From Cyrtodaria siliqua (taxonomy: Eukaryota > Mollusca > Bivalvia > Adapedonta > Hiatellidae), in the NCBI GenBank assembly GCA_037043455.1, contig JAWPHD010011263.1, positions 21,484-85,483 on the forward strand: a DNA stretch of 64,000 nucleotides, in the 5' to 3' direction. Position 1 is the stretch's first letter, and each line of letters begins with the position of its first letter. The translations under genes were made by a program, and so were the position numbers. The notes below the pieces were generated by a model that saw only the letters and a program-made list of their open reading frames with translations, had not been told where the DNA came from and did not search any database. Below are positions 1-10,140 of the stretch, piece by piece.

Positions 1-146
1 GCCCTATTGTCAGCCATTTTGTGTTTATGACGTCTTATTTTGCCTTTTATTTATCTTTAACGTTGTTCTTTGTTTCTGTGTGTGTTTGTGGTTGGCTGTC
101 GTCCTTGAATGCTACATTTGCTGTTCGACTTTTATATCTATATTGA
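1..146 (+). mobile_element. Penelope-like element, 3' end fragment
   Basis: This stretch matches the 3' non-coding end of the Penelope-like element found almost complete at 48885-51447. Shared blocks include CCTATTGTCAGCC, GTTTGTGGTTGGCTGTCGTC and CTTGAATGCTACATT. Related 3' ends occur at 2440-2935, 9165-10140, 17035-17435, 18614-19348 and 22906-23054. The fragment is cut by the window start and carries no coding sequence. Confidence 0.7.
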
Positions 147-489
147 GGAAACATATGTCTTCGGTAACAACCCACGATATCAAAATCATAAAAATAACGA
201 AACAAAGTCAAAATGTTATCGATACATCGACACCTTGCTGGTGTGTGTGATGATTTGGCCAGGGATATACCTGACTACCGTGAGGTATCAGAATGAGATT
301 TTGAGATATACGCGCAAATAGATGGTCGTCTCTTTCCCCAGATCTCATTCCCATTGAACATTCTCAAAAAAAGTTAAATTGATCTATTTCACATTTGAAA
401 TAAAGATACAAATATTGCTATATCCACCGCCATATGCTTGCCATCTTCGGGATGGTTAAACTTCTGTACTGTTGATTTTTATGAATATT

Positions 490-650
490 GAGTTCTGCTA
501 TTGAGCTGTAGCTAGCATATTTCACTACCGCTCATGAACAGTCTCAATCAAACCGAGACTGCAATATTTTGTATGTGTCGTGCTCGGCCGTTTCCAAGGT
601 CCATTATCATACTCTTTTTCAGAGAATGTGTCTTCGATGCTAGTGTCATA
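490..650 (+). repeat. dispersed repeat, AACAGTCTCAAT family, copy 1
   Basis: A diverged copy of a dispersed repeat whose core reads CTCATGAACAGTCTCAATCA followed by an ACCGAGACTGC block. Other copies lie at 1055-1185, 27815-28160 (two) and 35255-35480 (reverse). No coding capacity is evident; ORFs through it are incidental. Confidence 0.5.
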
Positions 651-746
651 GCGATGTTTCAGAAATCTAGTTTGAAAGCCTTTAAAAAAAATTTGCAAAA
701 AAAACTACTGGTTTTGTTAAGTATATATATTATGGTTATAATTCAG

Positions 747-940
747 CAATCCATATCCAGAGACCGACGAAGGAGCGGTGGTGTGAGATGGAATTAGAGT
801 CCTCACTGTGCATGGCTATAAGACGTGGGAGCTATGACATCTACAAACTGTTGATAGAGACGGGAATTGTTCCCCCGGAAAAACTTCTGTACGAAGAACA
901 GTTTCTGACGTCGGTGGATATTGTGCGGGATTTATTGACG
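747..940 (+). CDS. ankyrin-repeat gene, upstream exon
   Basis: This internal exon is bounded by the acceptor ATTCAG (ends 746; a second candidate acceptor ends at 760) and by a donor GT at 941. It is open in the frame that contains ATG at 788 and ends at phase 0, which fits the phase-0 start of the next exon at 2132. The encoded piece (ELESSLCMAIRRGSYDIYKL and following) reads like a degenerate ankyrin helix pair. The ATG at 788 could be the start codon, but the open frame runs back to the acceptor, so an upstream exon is equally possible. Confidence 0.55.
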
Positions 941-1054
941 GTAGTGTATATACTAAAAGCTGTGTTAAAAGTCTCCGCGTACTACGAATCAGTCTTATTT
1001 TTACTCGTCCTTTGGGATAAACGAGCCCAATATATGTGCTTGAGGTAGAATACC

Positions 1055-1185
1055 GCTTAAGTCGGTGCTAGGGGGCGTGAGAGGTGTTGCTTCTTACATT
1101 ACCACTCACGAACAGACTCGATCTCTTCGTTGAGCTTGTTGCTTCCAAAGGATCTCCTTTATCAGTATTTATTAATCAGAATTGA
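1055..1185 (+). repeat. dispersed repeat, AACAGACTC family, copy 2
   Basis: It carries the block GGTGCTAGGGGGCGTGAGAG, then GGTGTTGC and CTCACGAACAGACTCGAT. It matches 27815-27990 closely. It lies in intron 1 of the ankyrin gene and has no coding signal. Confidence 0.6.
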
Positions 1186-1499
1186 TGGTCTTTAGCAGTA
1201 GTACGTACTACGCAGTGATAATTATAACTTACTTTTAAAAAGGAGGATGCGTTTTGTCAGTTGGCTAGAGTAAAATATCGTAACGGTTGTTTGCAGAACC
1301 GAATGTATTCATTTTCGTCTATGCGCTCTGAATTATATTGTTACATGGTATAGATTGACAAAATATTGATCTAATAATACAATTCTTAAGTGGGAAACAC
1401 AGTTAAAACAACAAAAGGCACGCGCTGTTTGTTGTTTTTGGCGATATGCTGCTAAACGTTTATTTGTATGTACTCTTTTACCATTTACAACATCACTTA

Positions 1500-1979
1500 T
1501 TTTAAGTAAGTAAAGCATATATTGTGCAGAAGCAAATAACTGTTTGGTTTTTATTCAGTGAAATGTTTACATGAAAACGTAAGGCATAGCCCAAAAAAGT
1601 TTGTAGTGACTTTGAAAAAAATAATCAGTTTTAATTTTGTTGTTTCTAAACATCTCTGGGACCTCACTATGTCTATTTCTGTTGCTCAAGTGGTGACATC
1701 CACAAGCGCATATGGTGTTGATCAAATTATGTATTGCATTCCATAACTATCCTATGTAGCTCAATTGGTAATGCGCTCGTCAATTATTACTCGCGAGTGT
1801 AACTTTAGCGTGGGCTTGGAGTACCTATTTATTTGTACCGCAATTCAATTCCGTCCTTTTAGTATTTAGTTAATATTTAGTAAATATTCAATAATGTTAG
1901 TTGTGTAATGTTTGCCAAAATGATTATTTTATGCTTGTAAGCTAAATGTAATGACTAATGTACCTTTAAGAAGGAACAG
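1500..1979 (+). mobile_element. TTAA-flanked MITE with tRNA-like segment (short copy)
   Basis: This region is homologous to 42974-44240 but lacks the ~740-bp tandem array found there. The right end reads ACCTTTAAG, with a TTAA at 1976-1979. A tRNA A-box-like stretch, TAGCTCAATTGGTAATGCGC, lies at about 1756-1775, so the repeat joins a pol III promoter-like piece to TTAA ends. The left end is diverged and its position is approximate. It sits in intron 1 of the ankyrin gene. Confidence 0.55.
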
Positions 1980-2131
1980 CTTTATTATATCTTCAATTTC
2001 AATCGATTCTAAACGGGTTGATAGTAATAATACAACTAACTAACGCTAATAATAATGCTGATAAACATAATAGTAATAATATAACAATACAAATTAACGA
2101 AAGCTATACAATTACAATCTTTATTCTACAG

Positions 2132-2294
2132 AGACGATATTGGAGTGCCGAACAGAAGGATATCGCGGTAGTACGAGCGGCTAGGGGACTCCGGCCCGAG
2201 AGTCAGGAAATAGTCACGCTAATGCTTCAAGATGGCGCCTCGGTCAACTCTATACGTGTTGGCACCACAGCACTGTGTGAGGCAGTTAAGTCAG
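2132..2294 (+). CDS. ankyrin-repeat gene, middle exon
   Basis: The acceptor TTCTACAG ends at 2131 and the donor is GTAGAA from 2295. Length is 163 nt, entering at phase 0 and leaving at phase 1. The reading frame encodes an ankyrin-type unit: a helix with ESQEIVTLMLQDGASVNSI, then the next repeat start GTTALCEAVKSG. The last base (G) joins GT of the next exon to make a glycine codon, so the reading runs smoothly into exon 3. Exon identity rests on splice phase and the ankyrin pattern, not on transcript data. Confidence 0.65.
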
Positions 2295-2439
2295 GTAGAA
2301 GAAAACGAAAAGTTTTCAGACTCCTATGGTTGATAGTTTTCGTTGGTGCACAAACTAATTATTAACCGTATAGCGGTATGTATGTCCAAATATGCAGATA
2401 GAAACAAACATTCTTAACCTAGAACTATCTGAAATGTAC

Positions 2440-2935
2440 AGCCTGGTCTTCTTGCTTTGGCTTCTGCCAAGTCATTGAGTACTTGCTGTTTGCTTTTATT
2501 GAATATTGTCTTGCCGTGACCGAAATGGTGCATTCTCTTGCTGCTCTAGCTTTTGTCAAGTCGTTGAGTACTTGCTTTGTGGTTTTAGGAATTTTATATT
2601 CATATATACATGATCAACTTTGTGTTATACTTATATGGCCTATTATGCTGTCAAGTTTGTTAGAAGATATAACCTGGAGGGCATTTCTCGTTTTTTTGGA
2701 TGACAATAGGGTAAGAGTGAGGGTTGGTGTACCCTAGAACCAGGTTTAAACCACACGCGGTCTTTGTTGCCACTGACCGTTCCAAGGCGGTAGTCCTTTT
2801 GTCAATACTTTGTGTTTGCGATGTCACATACCTTGCCTTTTATTTATCCTTGTAAGTGTTGTTTGTTTCTATGCGTGGTTTTGGTTGACTATGATACTTG
2901 AATGCTACATTGCCTGTTCTGCTTTTATGGTAGCA
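2440..2935 (+). mobile_element. Penelope-like element, 3' end fragment in ankyrin intron 2
   Basis: Non-coding 3' region of the Penelope family. Diagnostic blocks are TTCTGCCAAGTCATTGAGTA (present twice, a short local duplication), GGTTTAAACCACACGCGG, CACTGACCGTTCCAAGGCGG and CTTGAATGCTACAT. It is 5'-truncated and lies wholly inside intron 2 of the ankyrin gene. Confidence 0.75.
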
Positions 2936-3149
2936 GCGTTTAACAGTCATCCATTTGTTATAGGCAATATTTTCATACATAGCAATATCAACCTATATGC
3001 GATACATAGTGTGACCATTAGATTAAACTCTTCCCAGTCATACATCATGAATTATAAACAAAAAAAGAGTATTTTGTAAAGTGTGACCTACAAAACAATG
3101 CATGTATCAATCTGTTTAACACTGGATTTCATTAAAACTCAGTACTTGC

Positions 3150-3425
3150 CTATTTCAGTCGCCTCTCACCGCGGCGGATTCGAATCCCACTGGGAGCTCG
3201 ATTTGGCATGGGAGAAAGTGTCGATTCTTGCGGAGGGAGGGAGGTAAACAGTACTGGTTCTACCCAGGAAAAATGGGGTGGTCTGCCTCAACCACAAAAA
3301 AATCGACCTTCATATATGGCCTAACAAATGTGCTAAAATGAAGTAAAGAATCATTCAAACAAACAAACAAACAAACAAACAAACAAACAAACAAACAAAC
3401 ACAAACAAACAAACAAACGAACAAA
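3150..3425 (+). mobile_element. tRNA-derived SINE fragment with (CAAA)n tail
   Basis: The 5' part has a pol III B-box-like block, GGCGGATTCGAATCCCACTG (about 3172-3191). It is followed by the SINE body (AGTACTGGTTCTACCCAGGA, then GGGGTGGTCTGCCTC and an A-rich AATCGACC block) and ends in about 15 CAAA units at 3358-3425. The A box is missing, so the copy is 5'-truncated. The simple-repeat tail ends about 20 bases before the acceptor of ankyrin exon 3 and occupies the place of its branch-point region. Confidence 0.7.
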
Positions 3426-3448
3426 CTCAAGTACATTGCTCATTTCAG

Positions 3449-4152
3449 GTAAAATGAAGACAGTGTTGGTTCTCCTCACCAGCGGCGCGAGCGTGAATGA
3501 TCGAGATGCCACGCAGCAGACGCCACTGCACCACGCGTGTGACTGGAACAACATCGAAGTCGTCAAAATCTTGTTGAAACGAAACGCAGACGTGAATGCG
3601 CGAGATTATCTGGGATTCACGCCATTTCTTGTTGCCGCGGGTTGGGGAAGGGAGACAATCGTAGAGTTACTCATGGGAAAGAAAATTAATTGTCTCGCTA
3701 TGGATGACCAAGAGAACACAGTTATTCATATATGTGCCGCAAACGGACAGACGAAAATCATGAATATGATGATGGAAAAGTATAAGAAAGAAATGGAATC
3801 CATTTTGATTGCTCGTAATAGGCATGGTTGGACGCCGCTAGATTTTGCGTTACGTTGTGGTCATCTTGGAGTCACAAAAATATTAATATACGCCATTTTG
3901 AAAACGAAAACGCTGAAAACACAACCCAAAACGTTCGTTCATACGCGCTTTTATGTCGTAAAGCTTGAGGATTTTGATTTGAGTGAAAAATATCAATACA
4001 GGTTTTTGGATCAAAATTTAGGGCGGACATGTTTTCAGATGCCACGGGGCAATTGGTTCATTCAGGCGGGAAATAGGGAAAAATATGAAGAAGTAAGACA
4101 ATTTTCGATTAAATTCGAGAACAAGCTTCGACAGTGCCTTGCAAAGTCATAG
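3449..4152 (+). CDS. ankyrin-repeat protein, 3' terminal exon
   Basis: The last exon of the ankyrin gene opens after the acceptor CATTTCAG (ends 3448) and runs to a TAG at 4150-4152, giving about 234 residues. At least four ankyrin repeats are visible, with TPLHHACDWNNIEVVKILL, FTPFLVAAGWGRETIVELL, VIHICAANGQTKIM and WTPLDFALRCGHLGVTKIL. The last ~90 residues leave the repeat pattern (basic KTKTLKTQP, then a KLEDFDLSEKYQYRF region) and I do not recognise a domain; no SOCS box or death domain is seen. With exons 747-940 and 2132-2294 the phases agree (0, then 1). Ankyrin stacks are protein-binding scaffolds; the partner is unknown. A weak ATTAAA lies near 4349. Confidence 0.8.
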
Positions 4153-4800
4153 AGATGGGGCTCCGAATCAACTCGACAGGACATTTTCCCCACACATATG
4201 ACAATATGTATGGATAAAATTCCACTAGGCTAAATGTTTCGTATTTAGCAATGAATTCAAATGTACACATTGCTTAATGGAGAGAACTCATATGTGAAAC
4301 TGAACCGTCCATGTCAATCCAGTTTGAGTGAAGGAAACAACAACGTAAATTAAAATCAAAGTTTGGCCCACTCGGTTATTATTACTACAGTTACAATTCC
4401 TGTCAACTAAATATGTCCGCATTGATGTCTATTCATAACACGAGAATCACTAAATGGATTGAGTTCATAGTTTCTGTGATGGTGCAGCTTACAAAAATAC
4501 AGATCAAGTTCGAATGTTTATTATTGGCGTCAGGTTTTCAGGTTTCCGTTAACTGTCCGTCACTCTATTTTTTAGAAATATTTCATGCATGATTTCGTAC
4601 AATGCAAACCACAGTGAGTGATATGATAGTGAAGGTGTTACTGTCAGAAAAAGAAAGAGAAATATTCAAAGGGGTATCATTGCCCGTCGTAACTTTTACT
4701 TTGCCTCATTAAGACGACAGGGCCTTTATTTTCATTTGATCTTTACCAAATTTTGCCAGATTGTTGATATTAATGGAAGCTCAAAAAAGTTAAAAAAACA
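4153..4800. other. no recognised feature
   Basis: This A+T-rich stretch lies between the ankyrin gene stop and the 3' tail of the LINE. It probably holds the 3' untranslated region of the ankyrin gene near its start. No repeat family seen elsewhere in the window was recognised in it. Confidence 0.4.
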
Positions 4801-5144
4801 ACAACAATGAATGAATGAATGAATGGTGTTTTACGGCACGTCGACACATAAATAGGTCATATTGTGCGCAAAAATTTATGAAAATGAAGTATTAATTAAA
4901 AATTAATGTAAATATATAAAGATAAAACTATTAAAAAATAAGGGATGATCAGGTGTAATATAAAATGTATGTAAATCAACAAATGCCCGTCAACGGGTAT
5001 ATAAACAAGTAAATATATATAAGAACACATTACAGTGATTTATATAGTCTGATCTCTTTCAGGAAATCTAAAACAAGACTAAAATCTACACTATCAAATA
5101 ACTCTTTCATAGTATTAACATTGTAGTACCTTTGACGCATAGGA

Positions 5145-5942
5145 TCAAAGTCTACACATTCCAATAATATGTGTTTGACCGTTAACTGTGCAAAGCAGGG
5201 TATACATTCTGGTAATTGCTCTCCTTGTTATAAATATGAATGAGTATAACGTGTATGCCCTATCCTGCACCGGGCTAGCTAGGACAACTTCCTCTCGACG
5301 AATGGGTCTACTAGAAGAACGCCATTCTCCGAGTAACGGTTTAATTGGATGGAATTTATTGTTAACTGACAAATCCCAAGCGGCTTGCCAAGAGTTACGA
5401 ATATATGTGTTAATACAACTTTTAAAATCAGTATAAGGTAATTTGGTATTAGTGATGTGTAAATATAATGCTGCCTTAGCAGCACTATCAGCTCTATCAT
5501 TACCACGTATTCCTACATGGCTTGGAAGCCAGCAGAAAATAATAACATTATCAATTATAAGAGAGTTGTACTTTTCTAAAAGTTGAAGCACAACTGGGTT
5601 ATCATGTTTCATATTACCCAGTGCTTGAAGAGATGAAAGGGAATCAGAAAAGATTACAAAATGGTCATCATCAGATTCCTGAATATAATTTAAGGCAAGT
5701 TCAATTGCCTTAAGTTCAGCTGAAAAGATAGAGGCCTTGTCAGGCAGGCGGCTCTTTATGCTGTGTTTGTGAACAACTGTTGCTGCAGCTACCTTATCTC
5801 CATCTTTAGAGCCATCTGTGCAGATATGTTGAAAGTTACTGTATTTCGATTTAATTTCATTACATTTGCTTTGAAAGACAGTAGGGTCTGTGCTGGATTT
5901 GTTATTTTTACAAAGATCAAAAATAATTGTTGGTGTTTCCAA
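5145..5942 (-). pseudogene. LINE RNase H domain (broken)
   Basis: This frame holds an RNase H1-like domain. The acidic residues are visible in CTDGS (D43), SAELKAIELAL (E76), FSDSLSSL (D100) and GNDRADSAAK (D149), with SHVG just before the last. The same frame continues from the reverse transcriptase, separated only by a TAA at 5958-5960. Downstream, near 5270, a frameshift moves the true reading out of this frame: in the neighbouring frame PECIPC and LTVKHILLEC form a CCHC zinc knuckle. RNase H removes RNA from the RNA:DNA hybrid during element copying. Confidence 0.85.
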
Positions 5943-5957
5943 AGTCCACGGTGGAAT

Positions 5958-7280
5958 TTATGGTACTTTGTACTTGGCAATCAAATTTAGGTCGATTTCA
6001 GTGTCTCTTAATTTTGGTTTAATACGAAGACCAAATGGTCGAATGGCCTTCGGTTTTCGATCAAAAAGAGGTTCACAACTAGGATTAAAAACATTATCGA
6101 AAGTTGGGTTTGAAGGGTTTGACTTTAATTTAATGGCGTATTGAAGAGATAATTTGTCCCGTCTATGAGACAGTGATGGTTCATTAGCTTCAACATATAG
6201 ACTTTCGGCTGGTGATGTACGAAAGGCACCTAAGGCGAGTCGTAATCCTTGATTATGTATAGGGTCGAGCATCTGCAAGTACGACTTGCGAGTCGATCCA
6301 TATACGATCGAGCCGTAGTCCAGCTTGGATCTGATAAGAGATCTGTAAAGTCGCAACAGGACTTTTCGATCTGTTCCCCAATTAGTGTTTGCAACAACTT
6401 TAAGTAAGTTAAGAGCTTTAAGGCATTTGGCCTTCAAGTATTTAAGGTGTGGTATAAACGTTAATTTACGGTCGAAAATAAGACCAAGGAATTTTATCTC
6501 ATCCACTACTGATATTGGTGACCCATCCAGTGTTAGATGAGGGTCTTCATGATGTTTACGAAGTTGACAAAAGTGCATACAATTAGTTTTTGACTTAGAA
6601 AATTTAAAACCATTTTCATCAGACCAGGTCTGAAGTTTATTTAGACATTGTTGTAATTGTCTCTCGATAGTATTCATGTTTTTTGCACGATAACATATAA
6701 CAAAGTCGTCAACGTATAGCGAACAATCCACACCTGGATTGATGCATTTTACTTTACTGTTAATCTTTATATTAAAAAGTGTGACAGAGAGTATACTGCC
6801 CTGTGGAACACCCATCTCCTGTTCATGAATATCAGAGAGGGTTGAACCCATTCGGACACGAAATTGTCTATCATCTAAGAATTTCTCTCTAAAAATGGGT
6901 AATCGGCCTCTAAGACCAAGGTCATGAAGATCATTCATAATACCGTACTTCCATGCAGTATCATAAGCTTTCTCCAAGTCAAAAAATACAGCGACTAGAT
7001 GTTCTTTTTTTATGAAAGCTTCCCTAACAAATGATTCAAATCGAATGAGATTGTCTGTTGTGCCTCGTTGGCGCCGGAATCCACTTTGATACTTTGTTAT
7101 CAGCTTGTTGGACTCCAGGTACCAAACGAGTCTCTCATTAATCATTCGTTCCATGGTTTTACATATACAACTCGTTAAAGCAATAGGGCGATAATTTATT
7201 GGGTCCGTATGATCCTTTCCAGGTTTGGGGACTGGAATAACGATTGCTTCCCGCCAAGAATCGGGGAAGTTTCCCGTCAC
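5958..7280 (-). pseudogene. LINE reverse transcriptase domain
   Basis: A 440-residue open frame with the non-LTR RT blocks in order: NYRPIALTS, SGFRRQRGTTDNL, motif A FFDLEKAYDTAW (D101), GVPQGSILS (157-165), motif C YVDDF (D191, D192) and FLGLIFDRKLTF. The catalytic aspartates are present, so RT itself looks intact. It stops at 5958-5960 (TAA), where a single A-to-T change from a lysine codon would explain the break before RNase H. Upstream, the frame is joined to the linker only through a frameshift near 7385. Confidence 0.92.
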
Positions 7281-7336
7281 CCAAACCTTATTAAATATAT
7301 CAAGAAGGGTAGAGAGACAAGATTCAGGTAAATGTT

Positions 7337-7654
7337 TTAGTAATTGATAATGGATATCATCAGGACCAGCTGATGTATCATGAGCCTTTTAAGGGACTCT
7401 CGAAGTTCTTTGAGAGTGAATAGTTTATTGTATTTCTCCAAGTTTTTTGACTTGAAGTTCAGCTTCTTCTGTTCTTTAAGTTTCTTATTTTTCAGAAAAT
7501 TTGGTTGACAATTTTCAGAAGAAGAATTTTTTGAAAAAGTTTCTGCCAAAGTGTTTTTAATATCTTTGACAGATGTTATATCTCCATTATCTGTTTTAAG
7601 ATGATTTACAGAACTAGAATTACCTTTACCATTATTTTCCGGACCATGTCCCAT
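7337..7654 (-). pseudogene. LINE linker between endonuclease and RT
   Basis: A lysine-rich segment, including TDNGDITSVKDIKNTLAETF, that resembles the desert before RT in I/Jockey-type LINEs. Near 7385 an A-run length change shifts the frame; in the other frame the conserved SAGPDDIHYQLLKHLPES leads straight into RT. The start codon at 7654 is incidental. Confidence 0.7.
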
Positions 7655-7766
7655 GTCTTCTTAAGAGATGAGCGAGAATTCAGCCTAGAGACGTAAGATC
7701 TCCAGGATTTCCTCTTACTATCCTTAATAGTACGACGGGCTTTCGCACGAAAAACTCTAAAGTTAT

Positions 7767-8054
7767 CTAAATTTGTTTGAATTGCAAGTTAAAATTATTT
7801 AATGCAGCTTTAAGATCGCTGACTGCCCTTTTGCAGTCATCGTCGTACCATGGTTTATGTGGGCGTTTAGGATTTGCCGAGGGTTTTGGAATGGTTTGAT
7901 CAGCTATATCGTGAAGAGTTTTGGTAAAAAGAGCAGTTGCGTCTTCGACATCCTCGAAAACGGAAGGCTTTAATTGTTCCTCGCAAAGAGATTGAAACGT
8001 AGTCCAATCAGCCTTGCGAAGTTTCCATCGTTGCGTTTTTTCGAGAAGTGACAA
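7767..8054 (-). pseudogene. LINE endonuclease C-terminal remnant
   Basis: The frame reads RWKLRKADWTTFQSLCE and, later, PHKPWYDDDCKRAV, typical of the stretch following an apurinic-type endonuclease in LINE ORF2. The catalytic endonuclease core is missing because the copy is 5'-truncated just upstream. A frameshift lies between this piece and the linker at 7654. Confidence 0.7.
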
Positions 8055-8074
8055 CAGCTATATCGAAATAGTAA

Positions 8075-8830
8075 CACTAGAGTTACGGCCCCTGATTTAT
8101 TGAAAACAAAATGCATTGTTAAATGTGTAGCTACTTCACGTTTAATTTGATCTTTACGCAACTTGTTAGAAAATTGGTATCAATAAAAGCTTTGACCAAA
8201 CCGTTCATATCTGACTCACATCCACCGCCCCACCGCCCCCACCACCCACTATTTGTTTTAGTTCAGATATTTTATTTTTGATTTAAAGTTATAACGGTCA
8301 TAGAAGAAAGTTGGACAAATAAATAGCCATGTTAGACTAGAAGCAGCAGAGGCATGGCCCTTGACTTATTGAAACATTTTATATGTTGCTTTGTTAAATC
8401 ATAGCTACTTCACTTTTCATTTGTTCTTTACCAAACTTGTTCAGAATGTTGTTAAGCGTTTGGACAAAGTTTAAAACCAGTCATATCAGACTCATATTCC
8501 CCACTCCGTAACATCCCCATACCCAACCCCCACCATTTTATTTTTGACAAAGTTATTTAGGTCATAGAAGAAAATCGGACACATTAAAAAACAACAACAC
8601 AGGGCATGTTATACTAGAAAAAAACAGAGATAAGGCCCTTAATTGATTGGCAACTGCTAAAGTTTGCTTTGTTAAATCTGCAGACACTTCATTTTCAATC
8701 TGATCTTTACCAGACTTGTTCAGAATGTTAGTATCAATAAAATGTCGGATAACATCCTTAACTAACACCCCAACCCGACACCCACCCCATCTTAGAGCGT
8801 CTTCTGCATGTCTTACCTCATCTGGCCTCA
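8075..8830. repeat. tandem array, ~270-bp unit, 3 copies
   Basis: Three diverged units begin near 8080, 8350 and 8625. Each carries GGCC(C)TTGA-type starts, TTGTTAAAT, CTACTTCA and a CTTTACC..ACTTGTTCAGAATGTT block. Units are separated by C-rich CCACCCCCACC-like tracts. No coding potential. Confidence 0.7.
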
Positions 8831-9164
8831 TTTATTAATTTCATCGTCAACGCAGGTCTAATCGGCGGATAAACTTTCTCGGAGACGACGGTGTTAGTTA
8901 GTTCTCATTTTTATAGTCAAATATGGTTGATACCACGGTTTTTATAATCGACATGATCTGTTCTCTAATTTTAGCGAAAACGAAACCAAAATATGAACTA
9001 TGTAATCCTACATAGACAATGCTATAAGACTTACGCAGGAACCGCTAATCGCGTCGAAACAATACCTCACAGTTCTACTGAACCTTAATTATCATGTATT
9101 TATATTAATATAGAAAAACAAAAGTCTAAATTATCATGTATATATAATATAGAAAAAACAAAAA
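8831..9164. other. no recognised feature
   Basis: A+T-rich spacer with no ORF, RNA or repeat family recognised, apart from a short local duplication around 9075-9150 (TTATCATGTATTTATATTAA and TTATCATGTATATATAATAT). Confidence 0.4.
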
Positions 9165-10140
9165 AAACAAGGCAAAATAAGACGTCATAAACACAAAAGG
9201 GTTGACAATAGGGCTACCGCCTTGGAACGGTCAGTGGCAAAATAGGCCGCTTGGGTTTAAATCAGGTTCTAGTGTGCAACAAACCTCACACTTACCCTAC
9301 TGTCAACCCAATGAAACAGGACAGTGTAAATAAGAATATCCCCGCCATGAACTATTTCCTAACCAACAAGGCAGCATTAATAGGCAATATAAGTAAAACA
9401 AAAAGATGCTCGTTTATATATAAATACAAAAAATAAATAGCCTAGAAAGCCACAAAAAGGTACTCAATGACTTGGCAGAAGCCAGAGCAACAAGAGAACA
9501 AACCTTTAAGGGTAGGACAAGAACAGATTTAAGACAAACATCTAACTCTACCGTCCTATGAGGATTTAGGTAGACGTCATCATAGGGTCCACAGTCTGTC
9601 AGGTCATCGCACAATCAAAAAAGAAAGCATCGTGGCGAAATGTAAATGGGTCAACCACTAAATATACAGTGCGTTGCAAAATGATAGGGGCATAACTTCA
9701 TTTGATAAACTTTTTAACAAGTTTATTAAAGATTGTATGAAAGTGATTTTGACCAAGGATCTTACGAAGTTTGTAAATCAAATCACCATAGAAGTCAGGT
9801 TGTGATAGTCCTTCTCGAAGAAGAGTTCTTAAATTACTTGTATATTTTAAAATTAGATCAGGGTTACGATAAAAATATTTTTCAAAGTTTTTTCGAAGTT
9901 TATGATAACGATAGCCCTGCTGGAGTAGCTCTTTAGTTATACAAATATTACGAATAATCAAGTGCTCAGCACTACTACAAGCTTTAGAAAAACGAATAAG
10001 TTGAGATACAATGATCCCATAAGATCTTAACTCGGGGAACATCCCCATCTAAGTGGGGATAATTAACAATATCAAAATTAAAACAATCTCTCTTGTCATA
10101 GATTTTACTAATTATTTCATTATTTTCAATAGAGAGATGA
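9165..10140 (-). mobile_element. Penelope-like element, 5'-truncated copy
   Basis: Read on the minus strand it begins within the C-terminal half of the RT ORF (near 10140) and runs through the stop region into the 3' non-coding part, ending near 9165. The retained protein piece (10048-9698) aligns with the end of the ORF at 49408-50742. It lacks RT motifs A and C and is inactive. Confidence 0.85.
9698..10048 (-). pseudogene. Penelope-like ORF, C-terminal remnant
   Basis: About 116 residues that match the thumb and C-terminal part of the Penelope-like protein at 49408-50742, for example SQLIRFSKAC, QGYRYHKLRKNFEK and LSQPDFYGDLIYKLRKILG. The frame ends early at FIK, where the better copy continues, so a stop truncates it by about 40 residues. 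No GIY-YIG motif is visible. Confidence 0.85.

Larger units (their letters stand above)
4803..8057 (-). mobile_element. 5'-truncated LINE (I-like, RT + RNase H + CCHC)
   Basis: A non-LTR retrotransposon read on the minus strand. From 5' to 3' it holds the end of the endonuclease region (8054-7767), a linker (7654-7337), reverse transcriptase (7280-5958), RNase H (5942 onward), a CCHC knuckle near 5210-5150, a 3' UTR, and a (CATT)n tail at 4802-4826. The 5' end is truncated at about 8057, within the endonuclease. The frame is broken by at least one in-frame stop and several frameshifts, so it is dead. RT plus RNase H and a simple-repeat tail fit the I group of LINEs; the clade is inferred. A second copy lies at 23055-24928. 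Confidence 0.9.

Noticed and set aside
3355..3425. CRISPR-like or regulatory repeat
   Set aside because: It is a (CAAA)n SINE tail; no spacers exist anywhere in the window.
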